From contig OU744446.1 in NCBI GenBank assembly GCA_916610825.1, positions 8,892,309 to 8,956,308 of the forward strand: a stretch of DNA of 64,000 nt. Reading direction: 5' to 3'. Under the pieces are notes generated by a model. That model searched no databases and was not told where the DNA came from. It saw nothing but the letters and a program-made list of their open reading frames with translations. This DNA is from Haliclystus octoradiatus. Lineage: Eukaryota; Cnidaria; Staurozoa; Stauromedusae; Haliclystidae. This document shows, one piece after another, positions 33,943 through 45,208 of this stretch. Both the position numbers and the translations under genes were made by a program. Numbering within the stretch: the stretch's first letter is position 1; each line of letters starts with the position of its first letter.

Positions 33943-36220
33943 TCTACTATATAAACGTCGATGTATGTCTGTTTGTATTAACAGTATTCGAGATTCACGC
34001 TTCTCCTGGTAAACGTATCAAAACCAAACTTTTCGTGGGGTATCATATAATTATTTGTCACAACATAGGCCATGTTTCGTGTCCGTATCTTTATATTCCT
34101 TCAATTGACGTCCGAAGCGTAATTTTTTCGTAGGATTTCTCTTGCGGCTCCACAGAAAGAATGAATTACATTCTCATGTTCGTCACGTTACGTATTTCAC
34201 ACCCGACTGACATTCAGTTCTATTGTTTATTTATCAATTGGGCTATTTCCGCTCATGCATTTATCTTTCATCATTCATTTAGGATTGAATCCAATTATTT
34301 GTTTATGATTGTATTTTTAGTAGATTATACTAAATACAATGTAATAGAGAATGAAATTCAAAATGATGTTTTTTATTCCAAAATTTATTAATTCAATGTT
34401 TTGAACTTTTGATATCTTAATTCAAAGTTGATATCGCCCAGTGCAGTCGCTCTGTTTTTTACTTCGTTCTGTAATTCAGAACGTTCGCTGCTCTGTTTTG
34501 TCTACATCGTTTTGTAATTCAGAACGTTCGTCGCTCTGGTTTGTTCACATCATTTCGTAATTCAAAACCTATTTAAAATCAACGTTCGAATCGAATTATT
34601 CGCCATGCAACTTGACACCTACATAATATACTCATGATCTACGACTATGTGTAGCCTCCTGATCTTTAGTTTTCATTTGCTTGGATGGGAAACAATCGGC
34701 AAAATCCGATTAATCGACTGATTGTTATGACTAATCGGCGGCAAATTAATCGGCATCGAACATCGGTAAATTTCATCATCGTCTCACCCCTAAAACAGAT
34801 GTCTGCAATTATATAATAGACTGTTATACATTTTACTGGAGATATTAAATATTAGCTGTATTTATTAACTTTCCTTCAAGTATTCTTAATGTAAGAGATT
34901 GACTTTGTCAATCAATTCTCAAATATTTATTTACTGTATAAAATTTTCAATAATGAGAATGCCCAGAATAAATGATGATGATAAAAAATGCGTGTGCAAT
35001 GCGGTATGTACTTTATCCGCTAATACTATACAGCCCCCCCCCCCCCATATTTATTCGTGACACGGTGTTTGCCTATATTTTGAGCGTGAATTCGTGAAAA
35101 GGCAATTTTTATACGCCTTATTACGTGAATGAAAGTTTCTGCGTTATACTAAATATAAACCTATTTAAAGAGCTTTTGAGGACTTTTGAGTTATAGCATA
35201 GGGTTTTTCACAGATTGTGACATCACACTTTAAAAATATTTCCCGGAGGTGCACCCCTGGACCCCATTTGCATGGACAATAACCTATATTGCATGCTTGC
35301 GATTCACACACTTTTCAAATTCTGTAAAACACATTTCTTTCAGCTATAATAATTTCGCCACTGAAGCTCGAAAATATTTCAAATCCGAATGGTCTAAATT
35401 AAATCGTCATCAAGGGTTATTGGCTGAATACGTGAGAATTGAATTTCTACTGCGTTATGCGTGAAGTTGTGAAAATGAAGTGCGTGTTTGCGTTATTGCC
35501 AAGGTATATAAGGGCCCGTATACAGTAACATAAAAATGAGTCATTTTACACGATAGATATTTGAAGAACGATTTGATTTAACTAAATTATTAATTATGTT
35601 ATTCAGCTATTTATGCAATTCAGAGAAAAACAGCAATTATATGGTTATTCATAAACCAACATAAATATTTTAAGGATAATTCAAATATTTCAGCAATTCA
35701 TCAGATTTTATATATGAGTGTCAGCGGTATTAGTATAATGAGCGTAGTCATATTCAATTTGTTTAAAAGTGGCCTATAAATGACTGCATGGCCATGGCCT
35801 GAGTGATGCCTCGGAAAAGAAATTCAAATCTTAGTCAAACTTTTTTGAATCAGACCAATAAAAATTTGACATGTGTGGTTCACGATCCTTGGTGTTGTTA
35901 AATCTAAGCTTATGGAACACTTTAAAGCCATTTTTAGATGGAAATTTTGGGAAAAAGTACTTTTAGGTTATCTATGTTATTTTCTTAATTTTGTTATCTT
36001 ACGAAGAATAATATAATCTCTATATATAATATATAAATACATCAGTTTTTGGTTAAGCATTGATAATTTCATGCTTATGTTAACATGCAAATTAATTGTC
36101 AATCTACTTTATCAATCACAATTCGAAGTACAAGTGCATTATATTTCAACTTCTAGCAATTAATGTTCTGTATTTTTTTATATTTAAATTTCACCCAGCG
36201 GAGCGGGTACACTTCACTAG
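33943..36220 (+). mobile_element. Non-autonomous Helitron inside the foldback element
   Basis: The 5' end is TCTACTATATAAACG and the 3' end CACTAG. A GC-rich hairpin (CCCAGCGGAGCGGG, stem with one bulged A) lies 11 bases before the terminal CTAG. It is inserted between A (33942) and T (36221) with no target duplication. Length is 2278 bp. Removing it restores the foldback palindrome exactly. No Rep/helicase ORF is present. It contains a ~50-bp minisatellite with AGAACGTTCG cores (34447-34570) and a poly-C run near 35034-35046. Confidence 0.9.
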
Positions 36221-36228
36221 TGTTTTAT

Positions 36229-36325
36229 ATTCGCGCCATAATTTTCACCCTCGCGCCATAACTTTTTATATTCGCGCCATAATTTTTACACTCGCGCCAT
36301 AATTTTTTTGCTCGCGTCATAAAAA
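36229..36325 (+). repeat. Short tandem repeat, CGCGCCATAATTTT unit
   Basis: About five copies of a ~20-bp unit in the right foldback arm. The matching place in the left arm (about 32250-32280) has fewer copies. Confidence 0.75.
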
Positions 36326-36505
36326 TGTTCTGCAATTTTTTTTATGTCGAAGTTATTATATAAAATAATATTCTCTGTTTTAGACAATAATCTTCTTATG
36401 TAACAAAATTTATTGTCTGATTTAGACCATAATTTTTTTGTACTTGACTTTTTAGACCATAAAAATGAAGTTGACTTTAGTCCGCTATGGCGTCTCATAG
36501 CAGAT

Positions 36506-36840
36506 ACCATTATTGTATTTTCCAAAATTAGGAAGAATATATAAACCCTAGCTAACTCGCTTGAAGCATATACTCTTTCGATGAATCACAAATTGGGGAT
36601 TTCTACAGTCATAATAAAGCTACATCTAGATTATGGTCTGATAATATTGGGAAACATCCTCCATATGAAAATTATACCTAAGCTCCATAAAAGATGTATT
36701 CGATTACTTTTTGAATCAAGATGTAATGCACAAACCGAACTCCTAATAAAAGCCCATAAAATGTTGAACCTAAAACAACTTTAGTTACTTCGAGATATGC
36801 CTTTTCTACACACAAGTATTTATCAAACTTATCCTATATA
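36506..36840 (+). mobile_element. LINE fragment, right of foldback insertion
   Basis: Continues the LINE broken at 32006: DTIIVFSKIRKNI aligns with DHINFVCMKVRRHV of the 12.8-kb copy, followed by LHLDYGLIILGN and RCIRLLFESRCN. It has internal stops and is decayed. Confidence 0.8.
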
Positions 36841-38020
36841 AATCTCAAATGTTTGTTGGATGACTGTTACAAGTCCTGTTCAAGTTAACCTTTTCAATCA
36901 TCAGGCCTATATTTCATTTTCACAAATCATCATTTCCTTGGAATATAATTTGACATTCTTTTCATTTTCATTTGGTCTTTGTCACTATCAACAATTGTAA
37001 ATATTACAACATTTATTACTCTTGTCGGTTTGTCTTCTAAATTCTCCACTTCGGAATTGTTCATTTTTTCTACTCCACTGCCACTCATTCTTGTCACTAG
37101 CTTATTCAAGTTATATTTTCATTTTTATGTTATCTTATAAGGAACATTTATAACATAATTAACATAAAACAGATTTTTACTAAATTGAAAACTTACAGTT
37201 GTGTGTCATCCAAATAAGCAAGAAAAACTTGTGCATTAAAGCCATGTACATATTTTCTAAATTGATATATGGTTGAGATGCATACATACATACTCAGATA
37301 TATGCTGGATTGTTTGATTTGATAGCTAACGTTTTCTGCATTTTCTTTCCCTTGTAGACTTATCCTGGGGCTACTTCCATTTAGGCGATACACGGGATGT
37401 GCCATTTTTATTGGGTGCCGGTTTGGCAGCATGATGAAAATTTCGAGGTATCAAATCTAAATTTTGGGATTCTGCTGTGAAATTTCCAATTTGTAACTGT
37501 GAAACCGGTAATTTTCCCAGTGGGATGTGCCCGGATTCCTTCTCTGAGACGACAAAATGGCATTTTTAATAAAAAGTACCAGGCAATAATACAATTTTTT
37601 GCAAATTTAGGCGATGATTTCCAGCAAAACATGCATTTTTGGAGTGATAACGGTATTTTCGAAATGGCACACTCCCGTAAAGAAAGTATAGAATTTCCCC
37701 CTCCCCGCCGGAGGCTTACAATACTCTTAATCCTGCGAATCAATTCTACTTTCAACTTGCATAAATGTTTCTTGTTCTGTAAGCGCGAGGCATCAATCAT
37801 TGTACTGTTTCACATTGGACGCCCTCGTTATGATCGCTCACATTTGAGAAATCCCATTATTAATTTACACGCAATCCGTATGTGGCAGTATTATCAATTC
37901 TTTGAAAATGGAAATAGAAACATTTTCCCTGTTATTCCTCAAAACATTAATAATTATTATAGTATGAGGACATGGACGGCATGTGGTTTGTTTCTGCTTT
38001 TCAATTATTTGCAATAGACC
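36841..38020. other. Spacer before the ISL2EU-like element
   Basis: The first ~300 bases may be LINE 3' UTR. At 37330-37760 there is a more GC-balanced stretch with overlapping ORFs on both strands and no known domain. I make no gene call. Confidence 0.4.
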
Positions 38021-38092
38021 ACTTCAAGGTTTTGACCGCCATGACTCAGGGGGTGCAAAAGCATTGGGGCGAGTGCGCGGTCAAACAGTGTT
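38021..38092 (+). repeat. Terminal segment of ISL2EU-like element, copy 1
   Basis: About 70 bases starting CCACTTCAAGGTTTTGACCG and including GGTGCAAAAGCATTGGGGCG recur at 42831-42897 in the same orientation. In each case an element gene starts shortly downstream. Confidence 0.8.
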
Positions 38093-38129
38093 TTGCATAT
38101 GGCCGACGAACGTTTTTACCGATTTAATC

Positions 38130-39417
38130 ATGCCTAATCACGCTCGTTGTGCTGTTGGTTATTGCGATAATGATAAAAGATATCCAGATTTAATTGTTAA
38201 AAGGTCTCATGTTGATGTTTTACGTTTTCGTAAATGGCCCAAGGATCCAGTTTTATCGGAGGTTTGGCGTAAACATATTGTGAAAAGCAGGTCTGATGAG
38301 TTTAATCCTGTCCCTGGAGCACAAGGTACGTTCATTTGCTCAAACCATCTCCAACCTTCATTTCCTCTGTTTTTATGACTATAACTGAATATTTACGTGA
38401 TAATTCACCAAAAAAACCTCGCTTAAATCCTTCATGAAAAAGGTTTATTCCAGCATCGTGTTCGTCATCTACAGTTTTAATCAATCCTATCGTTGAGCCA
38501 GTGCAACCAACGGAGAGAATATCTCTTACATTTGAACATTTTACAAGGGAATGTGATGTGAAATTTTACTGTAGTGTGCCATCAACAGACGCTTTTAAAT
38601 GCTTGTTCAATTATCTTTTACCTAAAGCAAATGGAATGCAATATTGGAGAGGTACAAAACAAACCACGCGAGAGGCAGCCACCAAGATGACAAAGTTTCC
38701 GAAGTTTGCTGGGCCAAGCTCAGGAAGAAGAGGGCCATCAAGAAAGTTGGCTTTAGAGCAGGAGTTTCTTTTAGTTCTGATGAAAGTTTTACTCGCATTG
38801 TTGATTGATGACTTGGCCTTCAGATTCAAGATATCTACTGGCACAACATCTAGTATCTTCGTTACTTGGATTAAGTTCTGTGCCAGGGAGCTATCTGTTC
38901 TTATTATATGGCCAAGTCATGTTTTGAATATTTTACTGAAACACCTAGTGGATTAGACCTCGCAGCAACAATGTGGAGTGAGTATAAGCACCATTACACA
39001 GTTAAAGTACTAGTTGATATTACTCCTAATAGAACAATTTCTTATGTCTCACCAGCTTATAGTGGTAGAGCAAGTGACATTTTTATCGTTAGTGATAGTG
39101 GTTTTCTAAATTATTCAGAAACTTATGATGAATTAATGGCAGATAGGGGTTTTAAAATTTGTGATGAACTGATGCTCCGAATGGTTACCCTTTGCATTCC
39201 TCCAAGCAAAGCCGCTGCGATGCAAATGCTGCCATCAGATGTTAGAAAAACATCCAGTGTTGCTAATGTGCGCATTTACGTTGAACAAGCTATTGGACGA
39301 ATCAAGGTTTTTCAAATTTTGAAACAGGAGCTACCTATAAATTTATTGCCTGTTGCTGATGATATTGTCAAAGTTTGTTGTAGTCTATGTAATTTATTGC
39401 CCCCTTTGTATAAATAG
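38130..39417 (+). pseudogene. ISL2EU/IS4EU-like transposase (THAP + DDE_Tnp_4), inactivated
   Basis: The N-terminal THAP zinc-binding domain (38130-38370) starts MPNHARCAVGYC and ends with the ICSNHL C-x2-H pair. After frameshifts come a helix-turn-helix (KLALEQEFLLVLMKVLLAL, FRFKISTGTTS) and then the DDE_Tnp_4 core: WSEYKHHYTVKVLVDITPN, YSGRASDIFI, LMADRGF, YVEQAIGRIK. The ~30-residue stretch that should carry the first catalytic Asp, between IIWPSH and TPSGLDL, is missing. THAP presumably bound the element ends. The copy is dead. Family naming is from memory of the THAP/DDE_4 combination. Confidence 0.85.
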
Positions 39418-39419
39418 CT

Positions 39420-39958
39420 ATCCCCAGTTTGATTATACTATTTATGTTGAAAATCATAACAATCAAACCTGTTATAACGGTCATCTTTATACCGCAGCCA
39501 CCTGTCTATAGTGGTCACTCTTGCAATGTCTAAATTAGTATTTTTTATTGAATCAACCCTGTATATAAAGACCACCTACATATAGTGGTCAATTTTTCTA
39601 TCTCTAATTCACAGTTGGTTGTTATATAAAGGCTTCACTGTAATATTTTCCTTAGTCTTTGTTTAAATTAATCATTATTTTTAGTTTATTTTTACAATTT
39701 CTGAAGCACTTAGAACCTAACGCTATATAAATCTATATTTATTGACCTTTATTTCTATCATATTTGATTTTATGTGTAGGTCTAAATACAGCGCATTGGA
39801 CGGGTGATAAAATGTTACATAAAAAACGCAATCTCAAGTTTTCAAAAATTTGTATTTTTCTATATTATATTGTTGATTTACTTTTGAACTCAATCCATTA
39901 ACAAACACTATTTATGTATGATGATGTACTATTGACTAAAATATATTACAGAGGTCAC
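39420..39958. other. AT-rich spacer inside the ISL2EU-like element
   Basis: Contains two short GGTCA-rich repeats (CTATAGTGGTCACT near 39508 and CATATAGTGGTCAA near 39571). No gene seen. Confidence 0.4.
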
Positions 39959-40447
39959 TTATAATAGACAATAATTACATAGAAGCTTTGCTGAGTCAGT
40001 GATGTCTTCATGATTGCTGCACCAAGCATGAACTGCAATCTTGCAGCTGGTACACATATGCTGCCCATGCACAGGATTGCTATCGAGCAAGCAAACAGAA
40101 CAGACACCTGCGGTTGAGTCAGACGCAGGCTGCGAAGCCTGTGGCGAAGAAGAATCTACATGAATATTGTCATCTAAATCAAGGATTTCGTCTATGTCAA
40201 CAAAGTCATCCATAGGAGCACTTGGGGTAGCTGTATCCGCCAAACAAGCAAAACAAAGTCATACATCTGTGGGCTCGGTGTCAAAGGTGCTTAACTGAGC
40301 ACATTTTAGGTGCCAATACGTACCGCAGCTTCTGCAGCATATGCTGCCTTCATCGTTGTGCTTATTAATCTCAGATTTTTTAATAACAACTTCTTCACAA
40401 TGTGGGCACTGGTATATGTGATTTATACTCAATACAAAAGGTAACAT
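39959..40447 (-). pseudogene. Zinc-finger C-terminus of the element's second gene, convergent to the transposase
   Basis: Two open pieces on the minus strand. The upstream one (40447-40259) encodes CPHCEEV and then SICCRSCGTYWHLKC; the downstream one (40243-39959) encodes an acidic stretch (VDIDEILDLDDN) and VCSVCLLDSN, HMCTSCKIAVHAWC, LLCNYC. They look like PHD/treble-clef-type zinc fingers found at the end of transposon YqaJ-type proteins, and they face the transposase gene. The rest of the protein is cut off at about 40490. A functional host gene is possible but less likely. Confidence 0.55.
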
Positions 40448-40487
40448 ATATGTTTTAAAAAATAACGTTAAATTATTGGCAACTTAT

Positions 40488-42640
40488 AAAAGATATTTGT
40501 TTTCGTCACGAGGCAATATGATATCGTAAGGCTAGGGTTATATGGACGCACCGAACTCAATTGATTCATTCATTCGAATTAAATCTCATGATAGCGCGCT
40601 TCGTATAACATCATTCGGTTCATCAACATTCCTCAAAAAACATTAAGTGCGTCAAGCTAGCTCCGCACGTCAAGCCTTGACGTGCAGAGCTCTTCTCCAT
40701 GAATTAAATTCATCACCGCGTTATATGAGCGAGCTATCATCGCACCGAACTAAATACATTCCACTCACGGTGCCGTGACTGAGCTCCTATATCTACCTTA
40801 TATGGCAATAAACCGGGGGATGTGCAAATCATAAATCATTTTAAAGGATGTTTCCATGGCATTGCGATGGAAAGAACATCGCCTTTGGGAAGTTGTTATG
40901 GTGACTTGTTTATACATGATTGAAAGATGGCTGACAGGGAAGCTGATGTTTTCCAAAATCATGATTCAAAGCATTTAAAAACGCTTTCTTCTAGTCAATA
41001 ACAATGCATCAGCACTAGAATTGGGGTCGCTTTTATCATAATACGTTATCTAAATGGAAATTCGCATTTAATTTGCTCTGAGTACTATGCCTTGCTAGAA
41101 CAAAAACTTTCTCCCCTAAAAATGCTTGCAAACCTTCGAGATTACTACTTCATACAAGTTTCAAACTATAGATAGGCAAAATAGAACTGAAAAATCGCTG
41201 GAAATGAAAAATAATGCAAACAAAACACTCTGGTTTCAAACCATGCGGTATAATTCCAAAAAAACTACTTCCTATCACGTGACATTTTGGCCAGTTTTTA
41301 TAGATCGTCGACATTTGGTTCGTCTGTATAACCCCAAATGCGAATTTAATGCTATTCGGTGTCGCACCTAATTCGAATTGAGTGCGGTGCGTCCATATAA
41401 CCCTAGCCTAAGTTTATTCAAAAATTATAAACAAAGTCGTGGAAGGAAATCGTTCGCTTTTTCTGTGATTTGTTACAAGCCATGTTCAAGATAATAATCA
41501 ACATACAGAAGCAATAAACATACGCTGTTCAAGAAATACCCATTGGAAATAAAAAATTACAAACCTAGCTTTGCGATAATGTCGAGAAGAGCTTGCATTT
41601 AAGTAACTATGAAATTTTATTTAAATACAATCAAAATGTGAATGTTTTGAGATTTGATTACTGTATTGCATTTTTAAGTCCATGTTTCTGATTTCCAATG
41701 ATATACAAAATAAAATATATATCAGCCTTGAAGACCATTGAATTATGAAATAAATGATTGATAAAAGAGAATGAACAATTTGTTGTACTTCGATCCCTGC
41801 TCATTTGTATTTGTTGTTCATTGAACCCTTTCCAAGGAGTTGCTATGCTGTTGCCATGCAACTACGTCTAAACGAGACAAATTAAATGTTTAAACCCCCG
41901 TCTTTGTTGAAATAATTTACGAATAATCAAGGATTATTATAGAATTACCAAGGATGGCGTTTTATCCGCTTTCATTTTCGCCTGCATAGTTCAAAGGCGT
42001 ATTTGAGAGGTGTCGAAGGCGTAAGGCTGATAGGCCTAAGGCTATGGCTATACGGCGTATTTTGAGCGAAAATAATGCAGGCGTATTTAATTCGAGCATT
42101 ATTTACGCCTAAAATACGCCTGGAGAACGCCTTATAGTGCGCATTGAATACGCCTGTTGCATTTTAATCGGTTAAAATGCCAAAATACGCCTTGGCTAGG
42201 CGTATTTAAATGCAAATACGCCTTCGACACCTCTCAAATACGCCTTTGAACTATGCAGGCGAAAATGAAGGCGGATAAAACGCAATCCTTGGTAATTCGG
42301 TAATTTTATATCATTGGAAATCAGAAACATGGACTTGAAAATGCAATAATCAAATCTCAAAACATTCACATTTTGATTGTATTTAATTAAAAATTCATAG
42401 TTACTTAAATGCAAACTCTTCTCGACATTATCGCAAAGCTAAGTTTGTAATTTTTATTTCCAATGGGTATTCTTGAACAGCGTATGTTTATTGCTTCTGT
42501 GTGTTGATTATTATCTTGAACATGGCTTGTAACAATCACAGAAAAAGTGAACGATTTCCTTCCACGACTTTCATAATTTTTGAATAAACTAACGATATCA
42601 TATTGCCTCATGACGAAAACAAATATCTTGTCTCATGCCG
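40488..42640. repeat. Large imperfect palindrome with AGGCGTATTT motifs
   Basis: The left arm (40488-40529 plus 41409 to about 42021) is the inverse of the right arm (about 42218-42640). The left arm is interrupted by the element at 40530-41408. The centre (about 42000-42260) holds a dozen or so AGGCGTATTT/AAATACGCCT words in both orientations. Confidence 0.85.
40530..41408. mobile_element. PIF/Harbinger-like element with TAA duplication
   Basis: Ends GGCTAGGGTTATATGGACGC on both sides in inverse orientation, flanked by TAA (40527-40529 and 41409-41411). Length is 879 bp. The other palindrome arm carries the empty site. No transposase ORF, so non-autonomous. Confidence 0.88.
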
Positions 42641-42813
42641 TGGAGAACAATAGTTTGTTTGTGTAAAACGCACTAATCAGAAAATTTGATTTATTTCCGC
42701 CTGTTTAGCGCGCTTCAAGTTTTCAAACATCTCGAAGGCGTATTTCGAGGCGTAAATAATGCATTAAATACGCCTGCATTGTTTCGCTCAAAATACGCCG
42801 TATAGCCATAGCC
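42040..42813. mobile_element. Second TAA-flanked element (related termini)
   Basis: Inverted ends GGCTATGGCTATACGGCGTA, flanked by TAA (42037-42039 and 42814-42816). Length is 774 bp. Its termini resemble those of 40530-41408 (GGCTA-GG-TATA-GG). It contains the right arm of the palindrome. Confidence 0.82.
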
Positions 42814-42830
42814 TAAGATTCCTATAAGCC

Positions 42831-42897
42831 ACTTCAAGGTTTTGACCGCCATGTCTCAGTGGGTGCAAAAGCATTGGGGCGAGAGCGCGGTCAAAAG
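42831..42897 (+). repeat. Terminal segment of ISL2EU-like element, copy 2
   Basis: Near-identical to 38021-38092 and in direct orientation. It precedes the SAP-SWIM-YqaJ gene. Confidence 0.8.
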
Positions 42898-43192
42898 GCA
42901 TTTTGCTTTATTTTCAACACAAACTCTACCACGATAAGGTCGTTTCGGATTGTTATGAAAGGTATACAAAGCCTCATGGTAAGTATATAAGTTTATGTAT
43001 AAATATTTATGTAGTTCTAACAGGGAATTTCGAAATAAGATATTGTGTCAACAAACCCATGCATCTATATTGCGCATCTGGTCTCAATATTTCGAACGTC
43101 GATGTCGTCAATCACAATATCTATCATATTTTGGACAAACTGTCGTGGCTACGAAACGTTGAAATTCATTTGTTAGCTTTCATGATTTTAAC

Positions 43193-44580
43193 ATGACTGG
43201 TAAACAACCTGAAAAAACTTTATCGTATGATGATATATTAAACTGGACTGTAAGCTCTTTGAAAGACTTTCTTGCTCTTCGTGACTTGAACCAAGGAGGT
43301 AAGAAAGCTGAACTTGTCGCGAGAGCATTCGGTGCTCACAAGCTCAAAGCTCCAATAAAATTTAGTCAGGAACAAATTTATAAAAAAGTAAAAGAAGAAT
43401 ATTCTCGACGTCTGCTGAAGTATGGAAACAAAACCGACCCCAATACTATTCCACACGATGACTGGAAAGATGATGTAGCGAGCTGGCCAGAGGTAGACGA
43501 TGGGAAATTATTTAGCTATATTTTAAAAGTTAAAGCTGTTGACGTGGACTAAATTGGGAAATATAAAGACCAAAAGGCGTATTCGTATTGGATGAGTGGG
43601 TTTTTTGACACCATTCTTGTTTCTAAATGCTCTGTGGATTCACTATATTTACTTCTGAAAGGAAAGGTATGCCCTTCACAACGAATACGAAGCGATCCTC
43701 ATTGTATATGGATTTGTATTAAAAACAAAACGAATTGCTCTATGTTTCTCCTGCCTGTACAAGCATACCCCAGGGCTGAAATATAGGAACCAGGAAAGAA
43801 GTAACCCCTAATCAGATTTCTAGCCTGCATTTCAGGAAGGACATGTAAACAAAATCAGTCCCTGGAGAGGAACAATCTGATAAACTTGACAGCCAAAGTT
43901 TGAGGCAAAAGTTTGACCCCAGAAAGGAATCAGATAGAGCTATATCCAATGAACAAGTCTCCTCCTTAATTAGTAATATCAAATCGATACTCCTAAAATC
44001 ATGCGTCTTATACTCTGTAGAGCATGGTACTGATGATGAACTTCCCCCTCCTTTGAATGAGATGGCGCTTCAATTTGCTAGTAAGATGTCGTTGCCCCAT
44101 AAGCCACTTGAGGAGATAGCCCCATTATTGATTCAGCACTGCCAGCTATCTACAGACCAGATCAGAAGCATTGAAAAATCCACCCGGGGACAGTTCCGAA
44201 ACCAAAATTGGAGCATCCAAAGGCGTGGCAGAATTACATCCTCAAATTTCCATTCTATCCACACAAGGTTGAATCAATGATGAGAAAATCAAACGCAAGA
44301 AAGTGGATACCCCCTTAGTTTCCTCCCTTATTAGCCCATCAAAGGATTTGTCTGGAATTCCTGCAATAGCCTGGGGTGTTAATCATGAGAAAGATGGGGT
44401 GAAAGCGTTTATGTCTGAAATTGCAATTGCAATAAGAATGGATTACTTGGTTTCAAAGGATGTGGTCTTTTTGTGAAAAATGGATACCCGTACCTCGCTG
44501 CCAGCCCAGACGGGATATTTAATTGTAAATGTTGTCCTGCAGCCACAATTGAAGTGAATTTCCCTTATAGTACATTCGTT
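43193..44580 (+). pseudogene. SAP-SWIM-YqaJ nuclease gene of an ISL2EU-like element, inactivated
   Basis: The first frame (43193-43552) has a SAP DNA-binding motif: WTVSSLKDFLALRDLNQGGK, KAELVARAF. A second segment (about 43560-43790) encodes AYSYWMSGFFDTILVSKC and a SWIM-like region. A third (43900-44280) has FDPRKESDRAIS and STRGQFRNQNWSIQRRGRIT. The fourth (44290-44580) has PAIAWGVNHE, FVKNGYPYLAASPDG and TIEVNFPYS, the YqaJ/lambda-exonuclease core. Several frameshifts and stops separate the pieces, and the expected catalytic lysine of the ExK motif is Asn (IEVN). Such nucleases accompany ISL2EU-type transposases (recalled, not checked). The copy is non-functional. Confidence 0.8.
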
Positions 44581-44975
44581 TATTATGTTTCCATCTCGGG
44601 CCTGTGCTATTTTTGATAAAATATTAGAAAAATTTTATGTTTGATTGACCTATTTTATGAAGAAAGGAAATAGTCGATTAGATTTTGAGACATGTTAATT
44701 CTGTAATGTGGTTGTCAATAAAAAGCCCGGAGGGTAACTTCCATTGCGCTTCGATGGGGTCGTTCAAATGGTGCTTTGACAGAATGACCATAAAATTTTC
44801 CACATGATGAAAAAGATACCCCAAATATATTTTTATGAATGACAGACTCAACCGAAACAAAGGAAAAATAAAAACTCATAGGCAAAATTTGTTTTGCAAA
44901 ATGGAAAAATTGCAAAGTGTCAAAAATCAAAAATGTTTTCTCGATTTTGAAAAAGGTACCCATTAATATTTGAAC

Positions 44976-44995
44976 CCGCCCCCCCCCCCCCCCCG
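44976..44995 (+). repeat. Poly-C tract
   Basis: An uninterrupted run of about 17 C after CCCG. A similar run is at 35034-35046 inside the Helitron. Confidence 0.85.
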
Positions 44996-45208
44996 TATAC
45001 CAAAAGTATGGAAGTTACCCCCCGCGATAAAAGGTGAACTAAAATAAGTTTACATTGGTTTCCGTATAATCGCAGTGCATATATCGTTTCTTACATGAAT
45101 ATAATTTATCTGATGCGTAGTCTCTAGATACAGCATGGCTTCGGTGCAGGTACTCAAACAATATTACTTTACTAGATGAAAGTACAGATTATGCAGTTTT
45201 AATGTCAT

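Larger units (their letters stand above)
32007..36499. mobile_element. Foldback (FB-like) transposon inserted in a LINE
   Basis: Both ends begin TATGAG(G/A)CGCCATAGCGG inward and are flanked by the 6-bp duplication GCAGAT (32001-32006 and 36500-36505). Without the Helitron (33943-36220) the element is about 2215 bp and almost wholly palindromic. The left arm is 32007 to about 32933; the right arm is about 32936-33942 plus 36221-36499. Each arm contains tandem subrepeats. No transposase is encoded; the mirrored 64-aa ORFs at 32308-32502 and 33714-33908 are the same sequence in opposite arms, not genes. Confidence 0.92.

Noticed and set aside
37408-38017. ORFs of 130 and 172 codons on opposite strands
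   Set aside because: Overlapping in antisense, no recognisable domain, no splice context. The region may be an unknown repeat.
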